Shown piece by piece: positions 35,448-43,825 of a stretch of DNA of 64,000 nucleotides (position 1 is the stretch's first letter; each line of letters starts with the position of its first letter). Position numbers and translations under genes: made by a program. The notes beneath the pieces were generated by a model. That model saw only the letters and a program-made list of their open reading frames with translations. It did no database searches and had not been told where the DNA came from. The stretch covers positions 1 through 64,000 of the forward strand of contig JACJIB010000012.1 of assembly GCA_014138645.1 (NCBI GenBank), read 5' to 3'. This DNA is from Methylorubrum thiocyanatum (GTDB taxonomy: Bacteria > Pseudomonadota > Alphaproteobacteria > Rhizobiales > Beijerinckiaceae).

Positions 35448-36968
35448 TTGACCCAATTCACCGATTTCGGCCTGGCCCAGCCCGTTCTTCGCGCGCTGGA
35501 AGAGGCCGGCTACGTCACGCCGACGCCGATTCAGGCTCAGGCCGTGCCGCCGGCCATGGAAGGCCGTGACCTGTGCGGCATCGCCCAGACCGGCACCGGC
35601 AAGACCGCCGCCTTCGCCCTGCCGATCCTGCACCGGCTGTCGCTGGACAACCGTCGCGCACCGCGTCGCGGCTGCCGCGTGCTCGTGCTCTCGCCGACCC
35701 GCGAACTGGCGAGCCAGATCGCCGAGAGCTTCTCGGATTACGGCCGGCACCTGCCCTACACCAACACCGTCGTGTTCGGCGGCGTGAACATCAACCGCCA
35801 GGAGCGGGCGATCGCGCCGGGCGTCGACATCCTCGTCGCCACGCCGGGCCGGCTCATCGACCTCGTCGATCGCCGCGCCCTGACGCTGGAAGGTGTCGAG
35901 ATCCTCGTCCTCGACGAGGCCGACCAGATGCTCGACCTTGGCTTCATCCACGCGCTCAAGCGCATCGTGAAGATGCTGCCGGCGCGCCGCCAGAGCCTGT
36001 TCTTCTCGGCGACCATGCCGAAGAACATCGCGGGCCTTGCCGACCAGTACCTCACCAACCCGGTGCAGGTGGCGGTCACCCCGGTGGCGACCACCGCCGA
36101 GCGCGTCGATCAGCAGGTCATCTTCTGCCATACCGGCGCCAAGCAGGCCCTGCTCAACCACGTCCTGCGCGATCCGAAGATCGAGCGCGTGCTCGTCTTT
36201 ACCCGCACCAAGCACGGCGCGGACCGGGTCGTGCGCGGCCTCGACAAGGCGGGCATCGTCGGCGCGGCGATCCACGGCAACAAGAGCCAGCCGCAGCGCG
36301 AGCGGGCGCTCGCCGCCTTCCGCGACGGCTCCTGCCGCGTGCTGGTGGCCACCGACATCGCCGCCCGCGGCATCGACGTCGAGGGCGTGACGCACGTCGT
36401 GAACTACGACCTGCCGAACGTGCCGGAATCCTACGTTCACCGCATCGGCCGCACGGCCCGCGCGGGTGCGGAAGGTATGGCGATCTCGTTCTGCAACGAC
36501 GAGGAGCGCGCCTACCTGCGCGACATCGAGCGCACCACCCGCCAGAAGGTGCCGGTCGCCGGCTTCCCCGAGGGCTTCGTGCCGCCGAGCCGGCAGGAGG
36601 CGCAGGAGACCGCCGCCGAGGAGGCGCGCCGTCCCCCGCGTCAGCCGCAGGGTCGCCCCGGCCAGCGCCAGGGCCGTCCCGGCGGTGGTCGTGGCCAGGG
36701 TGGCGAGGGCCGCGGCGAGCCGCGCGCGCACGAGGGCCGCGGCGGGCGTCCCGGCGGCCAGCCGGGCCATCGCCAGGACCAGCGCTCCGGCGGTCCGCGT
36801 CCCGACGGCCAGCGGCAGGACCAGCGCCGCCCCGAGCGGGCCGGCGAGGCTCGTCCGCAGGGGGCCCGCCCGCAGGGTGCGCGTCCCCAGGGCGGGCGCC
36901 CCGCCCGCTCCGGCGGCGGCGAGGGCGGCCGGGCCATCGGCTGGCTCGACCGGGCGCCGCGTTCCTGA
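35448..36968 (+). CDS. DEAD-box ATP-dependent RNA helicase (RhlE-like)
   Basis: 506-aa RNA helicase. Q motif FTDFGLAQPVLRALEEAGY with TPIQAQAVPP, Walker A AQTGTGKTA, DEAD box as VLDEADQML, SAT as FFSATMP, and motif VI HRIGRTARAG are all present. The C-terminal tail (from about residue 395) is low complexity: Arg/Gly/Gln/Pro-rich with several PQGARPQG repeats, as in RhlE proteins, probably for RNA binding. The likely start is TTG at 35448, as the conserved Q motif begins three residues in; the ribosome-binding site is weak. Likely roles are ribosome assembly or RNA turnover. Confidence 0.93.
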   Translation: MTQFTDFGLAQPVLRALEEAGYVTPTPIQAQAVPPAMEGRDLCGIAQTGTGKTAAFALPILHRLSLDNRRAPRRGCRVLVLSPTRELASQIAESFSDYGRHLPYTNTVVFGGVNINRQERAIAPGVDILVATPGRLIDLVDRRALTLEGVEILVLDEADQMLDLGFIHALKRIVKMLPARRQSLFFSATMPKNIAGLADQYLTNPVQVAVTPVATTAERVDQQVIFCHTGAKQALLNHVLRDPKIERVLVFTRTKHGADRVVRGLDKAGIVGAAIHGNKSQPQRERALAAFRDGSCRVLVATDIAARGIDVEGVTHVVNYDLPNVPESYVHRIGRTARAGAEGMAISFCNDEERAYLRDIERTTRQKVPVAGFPEGFVPPSRQEAQETAAEEARRPPRQPQGRPGQRQGRPGGGRGQGGEGRGEPRAHEGRGGRPGGQPGHRQDQRSGGPRPDGQRQDQRRPERAGEARPQGARPQGARPQGGRPARSGGGEGGRAIGWLDRAPRS

Positions 36969-37072
36969 TCGCGCCAGCGATCCGAGCGATCTGAAGCGAT
37001 CCTTTCGGCGCGGGATGCGTTACATCCCGCGCCGTGTTCGTTCGAGGCACGGCCCGGCAGGAGACAGGCGGG

Positions 37073-37258
37073 ATGCGCTACGAACTCTATCGCGACGCGG
37101 GCGGGCAGTGGCGCTGGCGCCTGCGCGTCCAGAACGGCAACGTCATCGCCGATTCGGGCGAGAGCTACGTCCGCCGCGAGGATTGCGAGCGCGGCATCGA
37201 ACTGGTGAAGGGCAGCGCCGAGGCCTCCGTCGTCGATATGACGACGAAGATCGCCTGA
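37073..37258 (+). CDS. DUF1508 (YegP-like) small protein
   Basis: 61-aa protein: MRYELYRDAGGQWRWRLRVQ, then NGNVIADSGESYVRREDCERGI. This is a single DUF1508 unit; enterobacterial YegP has two. The family is cytosolic, and function is unknown. The ATG at 37073 has an AGGAG about 11 bases upstream and GGCGGG nearer. It is not obviously linked to the helicase 105 bases upstream. Confidence 0.8.
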   Translation: MRYELYRDAGGQWRWRLRVQNGNVIADSGESYVRREDCERGIELVKGSAEASVVDMTTKIA

Positions 37259-37382
37259 CGCGGCGCCGCCGATTTCGGCCTCGCTTTTTCGCGAAACCGT
37301 TTCGATCCTTCGCGCGTTCTCGCTCGCGCGGCGCGCCGGCTTCGGCGTGTCCGTTTGCGATTGCCGCAGAGGGAATGCCGAC

Positions 37383-37667
37383 TTGCTGAAGAAACTCCTC
37401 ATCGCCGCGCTGATGGTCTTGGGCCTCGCGGCGGTCGCCCCGCAGGGCGCCTCGGCCGCTCCGGTCGGTCCGTCGGTGGCGCTGGTCACCGAGACCGCCC
37501 CCGCGACCGTCGAGAAGGCGCAGTACTACTATCGTCGTGGCTGGGGTCCGCGCCGCTACTACGGCCGCCGCTTCTACGGCCCGCGTCCGTTCTATCGCCG
37601 CCCGTACTACCGCCGTCCGTTCTACGGCCCGCGTCGCTTCTACGGCCCGCGCCGGTTCTACTACTAA
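37383..37667 (+). CDS. Secreted Tyr/Arg/Pro-repeat protein
   Basis: 94-aa protein with a signal peptide (LLKKLLIAALMVLGLAAVAP to about GASAAP). After a short linker, the C-terminal 45 residues are repeats of the pattern RRFYGPRPFYRRPYYRRP, ending FYGPRRFYY. Net charge is very high. It is presumably exported to the periplasm or surface, where it could bind acidic polymers. Start TTG with AGAGGGA upstream. A strong terminator follows. Related basic Tyr-rich proteins are common in Methylobacterium; function is unknown. Confidence 0.7.
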   Translation: MLKKLLIAALMVLGLAAVAPQGASAAPVGPSVALVTETAPATVEKAQYYYRRGWGPRRYYGRRFYGPRPFYRRPYYRRPFYGPRRFYGPRRFYY

Positions 37668-37722
37668 GATCGTCCGGTCGCCCGGGAGCGCCCAGCGGCC
37701 TCCGGGAGCGAGCATGTTACGG

Positions 37723-37755
37723 AAGGCCCGAAGCGTCCCCGCTTCGGGCCTTTTT
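37723..37755 (+). terminator. Strong Rho-independent terminator
   Basis: Perfect 12-bp stem AAGGCCCGAAGC (37723-37734) / GCTTCGGGCCTT (37741-37752), loop GTCCCC, then T tract. It ends the transcript of the Tyr/Arg-repeat protein gene. Confidence 0.92.
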
Positions 37756-37873
37756 GCTTGTCCGTGCCGGCCGGCCGGATCTTGTCGGCGCTTCCCGAAA
37801 TGCGCCGGGCGGATGTAGGATGGCGGTCGAGTGAGCCGGCCCGCGCCAGACGGGCCGCTCCGGAGGACGCCCC

Positions 37874-38017
37874 ATGATCGATCTCGTGACGCGGCAGCGG
37901 CGCGCGATAGCGCCCCCACGCACCCCGTCCTGGCAGGACATCCCGCTCGAATTGTTCGTCTGCGCCGCGGCGATCTTCCTTGCAGCCGGGCTGGAGCTTC
38001 TCGGCCTGATGCCCTGA
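37874..38017 (+). CDS. 47-aa single-helix membrane microprotein
   Basis: The frame encodes MIDLVTRQRRAIAPPRTPSW, then QDIPLELFVCAAAIFLAAGL and ELLGLMP. The last 25 residues form one membrane helix; the basic N-terminus should be cytoplasmic. GGAGG is nine bases before the ATG, which is strong support for a gene this short. It lies between a terminator and the thioesterase gene on the same strand. No family was recognised. Confidence 0.55.
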   Translation: MIDLVTRQRRAIAPPRTPSWQDIPLELFVCAAAIFLAAGLELLGLMP

Positions 38018-38104
38018 TCGGAGCGGTCTCGTCTCTGGCGCGCCATTGCCGGCCGTGCTTGGCTGTCGATCAGCGCGCCGTCGAATCGGCGGACGGGGGG
38101 ATCC

Positions 38105-38509
38105 ATGACGCAGGCGATTGATGTGGGCGACGAGCATCCCATCGGCGACCTCACGGTGCGCACCATCGCCATGCCGGCCGATACCAACGCCAACGGCGAC
38201 ATCTTCGGCGGCTGGGTGCTCTCGCAGATGGATCAGGCCGGCGGCATTGCCGGGGTCGAGCGGGCGCAGGGGCGGGTCGTGACGGTGGCCGTCGATGCGA
38301 TGACCTTCATCCGGCCGGTACGGGTCGGCGACGTGCTGTGCGTCTATACCCGGATCGGCCGGGTCGGGCGCACCTCGATGAAGATCCACCTCGAAGCCTG
38401 GGCCCGGCGCTTTCAGACGCAGTTCCGCGAAAAGGTGACCGAGGCGACCTTCACCTTCGTCGCGATCGACGAGGCGGGCCGGCCGCGCCCGATCCCGAGC
38501 GAGGGCTGA
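38105..38509 (+). CDS. Acyl-CoA thioesterase (YciA-type hotdog)
   Basis: 134-aa cytosolic hotdog-fold thioesterase that hydrolyses acyl-CoAs. The typical motif PADTNANGDIFGGWVLSQMD contains the catalytic Asn/Asp region. VDAMTFIRPVRVGDVLCVY and VTEATFTFVAID follow. GGGGG four bases before the ATG is a plausible ribosome-binding site. Substrate range is not predictable beyond short to medium acyl-CoA. Confidence 0.9.
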   Translation: MTQAIDVGDEHPIGDLTVRTIAMPADTNANGDIFGGWVLSQMDQAGGIAGVERAQGRVVTVAVDAMTFIRPVRVGDVLCVYTRIGRVGRTSMKIHLEAWARRFQTQFREKVTEATFTFVAIDEAGRPRPIPSEG

Positions 38510-38585
38510 CGCCGCCCGCGGATTGGCGCTTCCGGGCGCGACGGGATAGAAACGCGGCACGTCTGTCGCAACCTGCCGAGTTCGC

Positions 38586-39230
38586 ATGCCCGCCACGCCC
38601 CGCGCCGCGATCATCCCGGTCACCCCGTTCCAGCAGAACTGCACCCTGATCTGGGACGACGAGACCAAGACCGGCGCCGTGGTCGATCCCGGCGGCGACC
38701 TCGACCGGATCGAGGCGGCGATCCGCTCCCAGGGCGTCAAGGTCGAGAAGATCCTGCTCACGCATGGCCATATCGACCATGCCGGCGGCGCCGCGGAGCT
38801 GAAGGAGCGGCTCGCCGTTCCCGTCGAGGGGCCGCACGAGGCGGACCGTTTCCTGCTCGATTCCCTGCCCGAGACCGGGGCGAATTACGGTCTCGAGGGC
38901 GCCCGCGCCGTCACGCCGGATCGCTGGCTCAACGAGGGCGACACCGTCACCGTCGGCGGCCTGACCTTCGACATCTGGCACGCCCCCGGCCATTCCCCCG
39001 GCAGCGTCGTGTTCATGAGCCGCGACGCCCGCTTCGCACTCGTCGGCGACGTGGTGTTCCAGGGCTCGATCGGCCGCACCGACCTACCCGGCGGCAGCCA
39101 CGAGCAACTGATCCGGATGATCAAGGAGAAGGTGCTGCCCCTCGGCGACGACGTCGCCTTCATCCCCGGCCACGGGCCCACCGGGACGCTGGGGCAGGAG
39201 CGGTTGACGAACCCGTTCCTGCAGGGGTGA
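38586..39230 (+). CDS. Metallo-beta-lactamase-fold hydrolase (glyoxalase II-like)
   Basis: 214-aa MBL-fold protein of the YcbL/GloB-like group. Metal motifs are LTHGHIDHAGG, HAPGHSPGSVVF, the bridging Asp in GDVVFQGSIGRTDLPGG, and the last His in IPGHGPTGTLG. It lacks the C-terminal domain of true glyoxalase II, so the substrate is open (thioester or similar). It starts 76 bases after the thioesterase gene on the same strand. Confidence 0.9.
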   Translation: MPATPRAAIIPVTPFQQNCTLIWDDETKTGAVVDPGGDLDRIEAAIRSQGVKVEKILLTHGHIDHAGGAAELKERLAVPVEGPHEADRFLLDSLPETGANYGLEGARAVTPDRWLNEGDTVTVGGLTFDIWHAPGHSPGSVVFMSRDARFALVGDVVFQGSIGRTDLPGGSHEQLIRMIKEKVLPLGDDVAFIPGHGPTGTLGQERLTNPFLQG

Positions 39231-39352
39231 GCCTGCAGGGTTGAGTTTTCACCCCTTCCGAGCCGCGGCCAGACATGTCTGGAGCGCAGCGATCGCGCCG
39301 ACGAGGCGGCTGATGGTCGGCCGCAGGACATTCGGCCTGTAGGAGCAATGTG

Positions 39353-39982
39353 GTGACGACGATCGATCCCCAGAGTTTCGGCGCCGGCCCGATCCGGATC
39401 TTTCTCGGTCTCGGCGGCGTCCGAGTGCGCCCGCGGATGTATATCGGGGATACGCAGGACGGGACGGGCTTGCACAACATGGTTCTCGCCGTCGTCAATG
39501 CCGCGCTGCGCGAGCGAGCGGGCCGCCGTGCCGAGCGCATCGCCGTAACCCTGAGCGCCGACGGCTCCTGCACGGTCTCCGATGATGGTCCGGGCCTGTC
39601 CGGCGAGCCGGACGGCAGGGGCGGCCTCCGTGAGATCGAGGCCGTGATGACGCAGTTCGTCGAGAGGGAGATCGCGAGCAACGCGGAGCAGGCCGCGCTC
39701 TGCGTCGTCAATGCTCTCTCGCACTGGCTGCGGATCGAGACCCGGAGCCTTGGCAAGGTCTACGATCTGGAGTTTCGACACGGTGTTCCGCTCTCGCCAC
39801 TCGGGGTCCGGGATGCGGAGGGAGACCATCGCGGGACAGACATCTCGTTTCGGCCCTCCGCCGACATCTTCGCGGAGCGGATCTTCGACGTGGCGCGGCT
39901 CGGCGATCGCTTCGACGCGCTATCACGGCAGACGGGCGCACAAATCAGCCTCATCGATGCACGCGGGACGCGGGATGCCTGA
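39353..39982 (+). CDS. Truncated, catalytically dead GyrB-like ATPase-domain protein
   Basis: 209-aa protein homologous only to the N-terminal ATPase half of GyrB. It shares VRPRMYIGDTQDGTGLHNMV, TLSADGSCTVSDDGPGL and CVVNALSHWLRIET with the GyrB encoded 211 bases downstream. Essential residues are lost: where GyrB has EVVDNAIDE (E50, N54), this has AVVNAALRE (A46, A50), and the glycine-rich ATP lid (GGLHGVG) is missing. Topoisomerase and DNA-binding domains are absent. Start GTG 39353 has AGGAG at 7-nt spacing; GTG 39350 is an alternative. It could be a relic, or a GyrB-dimerising modulator; the latter is speculation. Confidence 0.85.
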   Translation: MTTIDPQSFGAGPIRIFLGLGGVRVRPRMYIGDTQDGTGLHNMVLAVVNAALRERAGRRAERIAVTLSADGSCTVSDDGPGLSGEPDGRGGLREIEAVMTQFVEREIASNAEQAALCVVNALSHWLRIETRSLGKVYDLEFRHGVPLSPLGVRDAEGDHRGTDISFRPSADIFAERIFDVARLGDRFDALSRQTGAQISLIDARGTRDA

Positions 39983-40193
39983 GATCCGCAACTCTCCGGC
40001 GGGGCAGACGAACAGCCCTTACGCGACGTTAACGCCGAGGGTCCACAAAGAGGCTGATCGGCGCTTTCCCGACGTGAAAAACGATGCAAAATCAGGGGGG
40101 AACGCCTATATGAGATTAGGACGGAACTAGCAGGCACGCCCGGTTCGACCGGGCTCGAAAACAGGCTCACGAGCCGCCTGCCCGAGGAATTTC

Positions 40194-42641
40194 ATGGCTG
40201 ACTCCCCGAACACCGAACACGCCGAGAGCTACGGCGCGGAATCGATCCGCGTGCTCAAAGGTCTGGATGCCGTGCGCAAGCGGCCCGGCATGTATATCGG
40301 CGACACCGACGACGGCTCCGGCCTGCACCACATGATCTACGAGGTGGTGGACAACGCCATCGACGAGGCGCTCGCGGGCCATGCGGACCTCGTCACCGTG
40401 ACGTTGAACGCCGACGGCTCCTGCACGGTCTCCGACAACGGCCGCGGCATCCCCACCGACATCCACCGGGAGGAAGGGGTCTCGGCGGCCGAGGTCATCA
40501 TGACCCAGCTCCATGCCGGCGGTAAGTTCGATCAGAACTCCTACAAGGTCTCGGGCGGCCTGCACGGCGTCGGCGTCTCGGTCGTCAACGCGCTCTCCAC
40601 CAGCCTCATGCTGCGGATTTGGCGCGGCGGCAAGGAGCACCGGATGGAGTTCCGCCACGGCGACGCGGTGGCGCCGCTGGAGGTGGTGGGTCCCGCAGGC
40701 GACCGGCGCGGCACCGAGGTGACGTTCCTGCCCTCGACCGAAACCTTCACGATGACGGAGTTCGACTACGCGACGCTGGAGAAGCGCCTGCGCGAACTCG
40801 CCTTCCTGAATTCGGGCGTGCGCATCGTGCTCACCGACGCGCGCCATGCCGAGCACAAGCGGGAAGAGCTCTGCTACGAGGGCGGCGTCGAGGCCTTCGT
40901 GCGCTATCTCGACCGCTCCCGCAAACCCGTCGACGGCATGGCCAAGCCCGTGACCGTGCTCGGCGAGCGCGACGGCATCCGCGTCGAGGTGGCGTTCTGG
41001 TGGAACGACTCGTTCAACGAGACGGTCCTGCCCTTCACCAACAACATCCCCCAGCGTGACGGCGGCACGCATATGGCGGGCTTCCGCGCCGCCCTGACGC
41101 GGCAGCTGACCGGCTACGCCGAGTCGTCGGGCATCGCCAAGAAGGAGAAGGTCTCGCTCACCGGCGACGATTGCCGCGAGGGCCTCACTGCCGTCATCTC
41201 CGTGCAGGTGCCGGACCCGAAATTCTCCTCGCAGACCAAGGACAAGCTCGTCTCGTCCGAGGTCCGACCGGCGGTCGAGAACATCCTCAATGAGGGGCTC
41301 TCGACTTGGCTGGAGGAGAACCCGGCCCAGGCGAAATCCGTGATGGGCAAGGTCGTGCTCGCGGCCGCTGCCCGCGAGGCGGCACGCAAGGCCCGCGAGA
41401 CCATCACCCGCAAGGGCGCCCTCGACATCGCCTCGCTGCCCGGCAAGCTCGCCGATTGCCAGGAGCGCGATCCGTCGAAGTGCGAATTGCTGCTGGTGGA
41501 GGGCGATTCGGCCGGCGGCTCGGCCAAGCAGGGCCGCGACCGCACCTTCCAGGCCGTGCTGCCGCTGCGCGGCAAGATCCTGAACGTCGAGCGGGTGCGC
41601 GCCGACCGGATGCTGTCCTCGGCCGAAATCGGCACGCTGATCACGGCGCTCGGCGCCGGCATCGGCCGCTCATCGACCGACCGCGAGGGCTTCAACCCGG
41701 ACAAGCTGCGCTATCACCGCATCATCATCATGACGGACGCGGACGTCGACGGTTCGCATATCCGCACGCTGCTGCTGACGTTCTTCTTCCGGCAGATGCC
41801 GGAGATCATCGAACGCGGACACCTCTACATCGCCCAGCCGCCGCTCTACAAAGCCGAGCGCGGCCGTCGCGCCCTCTACCTCAAGGACGAGCGGGCGCTG
41901 GAAGATTACCTGATCGACCAGGGCGTCGAGGGTGCGGTGCTGCGGCTCGCCTCCGGCACCGAATTCGGCGGCGCCCAGCTCAAGACGCTGGTCGAGGAGG
42001 CCCGCGCCTTCCGCGGCATCCTGCACGGGCTCCACACCCGCTACGACCGGGCCGTGGTCGAGCAGGCGGTTCTGGCCGGCGCCTTCGCCAAGGACGTCGC
42101 CGAGAACCTGGGCGAAGCCGAGGTGCTGGCCGACCGCACCGCCAAGCGTCTCGACCGGATCGCCGACGAGATCGAGAAGGGTTGGACCGGAGCGGCCTCG
42201 GAGGGTGGCTACGTCTTCAGCCGGACGCTGCGCAGCGTGAAACAGGTCGCCAGCCTCGATGCGACGCTGCTCGCCTCGCAGGAGGCGCGCCGTCTTGCCG
42301 AGCGGGCGGAGACGCTGCGTGAGATCTACGAGGAGCCGGTGACGCTCTCCCGCAAGGGCGATGAGACTGAATTCTACGGTCCCGTCGGCCTGTTCGAGGC
42401 GGTGATGGCGTTCGGCCGCAAGGGGCTTCAGCTCCAGCGCTACAAGGGGCTGGGCGAGATGACCGCGCAGCAGCTCTGGGAGACGACCCTCGACCGCGAC
42501 GTGCGTTCGCTGCTGCAGGTGAAGGTCAAGGACACGACCGATGCCGACGACCTGTTCGTCAAGCTGATGGGCGACGTCGTCGAGCCGCGCCGCGAGTTCA
42601 TCCAGGAGAACGCGCTGAGCGTGGCGAATCTCGACGTCTAA
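40194..42641 (+). CDS. gyrB: DNA gyrase subunit B
   Basis: 815-aa ATPase/TOPRIM subunit of DNA gyrase. ATPase motifs are EVVDNAIDE (E50, N54), SDNGRGIP and GGLHGVGVSVVNALS. The TOPRIM domain holds LLLVEGDSAGGSAKQGRDR and IIIMTDADVDGSHIRTLLL. The C-terminal QRYKGLGEMTAQQLWETT is standard. GAGGAA lies upstream of the ATG. The only unusual context is the truncated paralogue directly upstream. Confidence 0.98.
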   Translation: MADSPNTEHAESYGAESIRVLKGLDAVRKRPGMYIGDTDDGSGLHHMIYEVVDNAIDEALAGHADLVTVTLNADGSCTVSDNGRGIPTDIHREEGVSAAEVIMTQLHAGGKFDQNSYKVSGGLHGVGVSVVNALSTSLMLRIWRGGKEHRMEFRHGDAVAPLEVVGPAGDRRGTEVTFLPSTETFTMTEFDYATLEKRLRELAFLNSGVRIVLTDARHAEHKREELCYEGGVEAFVRYLDRSRKPVDGMAKPVTVLGERDGIRVEVAFWWNDSFNETVLPFTNNIPQRDGGTHMAGFRAALTRQLTGYAESSGIAKKEKVSLTGDDCREGLTAVISVQVPDPKFSSQTKDKLVSSEVRPAVENILNEGLSTWLEENPAQAKSVMGKVVLAAAAREAARKARETITRKGALDIASLPGKLADCQERDPSKCELLLVEGDSAGGSAKQGRDRTFQAVLPLRGKILNVERVRADRMLSSAEIGTLITALGAGIGRSSTDREGFNPDKLRYHRIIIMTDADVDGSHIRTLLLTFFFRQMPEIIERGHLYIAQPPLYKAERGRRALYLKDERALEDYLIDQGVEGAVLRLASGTEFGGAQLKTLVEEARAFRGILHGLHTRYDRAVVEQAVLAGAFAKDVAENLGEAEVLADRTAKRLDRIADEIEKGWTGAASEGGYVFSRTLRSVKQVASLDATLLASQEARRLAERAETLREIYEEPVTLSRKGDETEFYGPVGLFEAVMAFGRKGLQLQRYKGLGEMTAQQLWETTLDRDVRSLLQVKVKDTTDADDLFVKLMGDVVEPRREFIQENALSVANLDV

Positions 42642-42650
42642 CGCTCGACC

Positions 42651-42675
42651 CCGAGAGCCGGTCGCCGGCTTTCGG
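42651..42675. terminator. Hairpin between convergent gyrB and sigma factor gene
   Basis: 11-bp stem CCGAGAGCCGG (42651-42661) / CCGGCTTTCGG (42665-42675), one G-T pair, loop TCG. It lies 9 bases after the gyrB stop and 48 bases from the convergent gene's stop. Confidence 0.7.
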
Positions 42676-42722
42676 GCTCATGCCGAACTTGCTGCGGGCC
42701 GATCCTGCGGCTGACGGCAGGG

Positions 42723-43427
42723 TCAGGCCCGAGCCGCCAGACCGTCCGGCAAGCCCTCGAAGGAATCGATCAGGAAGGCGCGGGCGCGGCTGACGCGGCT
42801 TTTCACCGTGCCGACTTGGCAGCCGAGGCGCTCCGCCGCTTCCTCGTAGGTGAAGCCCTCGGCGCCGACCAGGAGAAGCGCCTGCCGCTGTGGCAGCGGC
42901 AGCGTGCCGATCAGGTTCATCACCATCCGCAAGCCCGCCGCGTGTTCCTGATCGGGGTGGGCCGTCAGCGTGCCCGCATGGACGCCGTCGGCGTCTTCCA
43001 CCTCGCGTCGACCCTTGCGCACCTCCGTATAGAACTGGTTGCGCAGGATGGTGAAGAGCCAGGCCGTGAAGTTCGTGCCCGGCGTGAACCGCTCGCGATT
43101 CGCCCAGGCCTTGACCATCGTTTCCTGAACAAGGTCGTCGGCGCGGGTCGGGTTCGCGGTCAGCGAGATCGCGAAGGTGCGCAGCATCGGCAGCGCCTTC
43201 ACCAGATCGTCGCGGAAGATCGCCTCGACCTGCCCGCCATGAACCGCGAGAGCGGCCTCGAACTGCTGCAGGAGTTCGGCGAGCCGGCCGGGCAGGGGAG
43301 CCTGACCGGCGAGATCGAAGTAGTCGCGCAGCGCCAAGGTCAGGAACTGAGGTACGGATCTTGCCGCTTTGCCATGGCTAGCGTCGGGATCTTCTGGCAA
43401 GGTCGGGCGAATCGGTTCGTCGGGCAT
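42723..43427 (-). CDS. EcfG-like ECF sigma factor with NepR-like N-terminal segment
   Basis: 234-aa sigma factor. Region 2 (about residues 72-140) has ADDLVQETMVKAWANRERF, then PGTNFTAWLFTILRNQFYTE. Region 4 has LPLPQRQALLLVGAEGFTYE and GCQVGTVKSRVSRARAFL. These are EcfG (ECF15) signatures of the general stress response. Residues 29-57, LTLALRDYFDLAGQAPLPGR then LAELLQQFE, resemble the NepR anti-sigma consensus (LRxxYDxxxxxxVPDRFxxLLxxLE). EcfG proteins normally lack such a segment. The start at 43427 has GAGG 11 bases upstream; an ATG at 43472 would give 249 aa. It is not beside nepR/phyR, so probably an EcfG paralogue. Confidence 0.88.
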   Translation of the reverse strand: MPDEPIRPTLPEDPDASHGKAARSVPQFLTLALRDYFDLAGQAPLPGRLAELLQQFEAALAVHGGQVEAIFRDDLVKALPMLRTFAISLTANPTRADDLVQETMVKAWANRERFTPGTNFTAWLFTILRNQFYTEVRKGRREVEDADGVHAGTLTAHPDQEHAAGLRMVMNLIGTLPLPQRQALLLVGAEGFTYEEAAERLGCQVGTVKSRVSRARAFLIDSFEGLPDGLAARA

Positions 43428-43825
43428 CCGAAGCGGTACCTCGGCAAAGGCATGAGCGTTGGGGTTACGCATTCTTCGGTAGCAATCTAAAAATGAACTG
43501 ATCCTAAACGATTCCAAACAAGGCCCTCGTCGCGGCGCTGATCTCAGCACATCGCGCGACCGAGCGATGAATTTTGTTGCCCGATTGTTTCCGAAGGATT
43601 GCCGTCCAGGGGGAATCAGGCCGCCGAAGATTAGGGCCTGCCTCGCCCTTTCTCATCTTGGCAGTTCAAGGCGCAACGGATTGGCTCCGCCCATCCGCGC
43701 GGATCCATCGGCAAAAAGGGCGCTGATTGGCGCGGGCGGGGCCGGGCGCCCCTTGGCGGGCACAACCTTCGGCTTAGCTTTGCAGGCGGCGCCCGCTTCG
43801 AAGCCGGCGGAGACGGAGACCCGGC
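43428..43825. other. Intergenic region between sigma gene and mscL
   Basis: 398 bases between divergent genes. The sequence around 43480-43520 is AT-rich and likely holds the sigma-gene promoter. No exact EcfG promoter was found on either strand, and no small gene is supported. Confidence 0.5.

Noticed and set aside
37073..37667. CRISPR-like or tandem DNA repeats
   Set aside because: The repeating codons at 37510-37665 encode Tyr/Arg repeats in one gene; there are no spaced identical direct repeats anywhere in the window.
40090..40160. EcfG promoter before gyrB (GGAAC at two places)
   Set aside because: Neither GGAAC has CGTT at 16-17 bases.
43473..43560. EcfG autoregulatory promoter before the EcfG-like gene
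   Set aside because: The nearest match on the minus strand is GGAAT without a CGTT at the required spacing.
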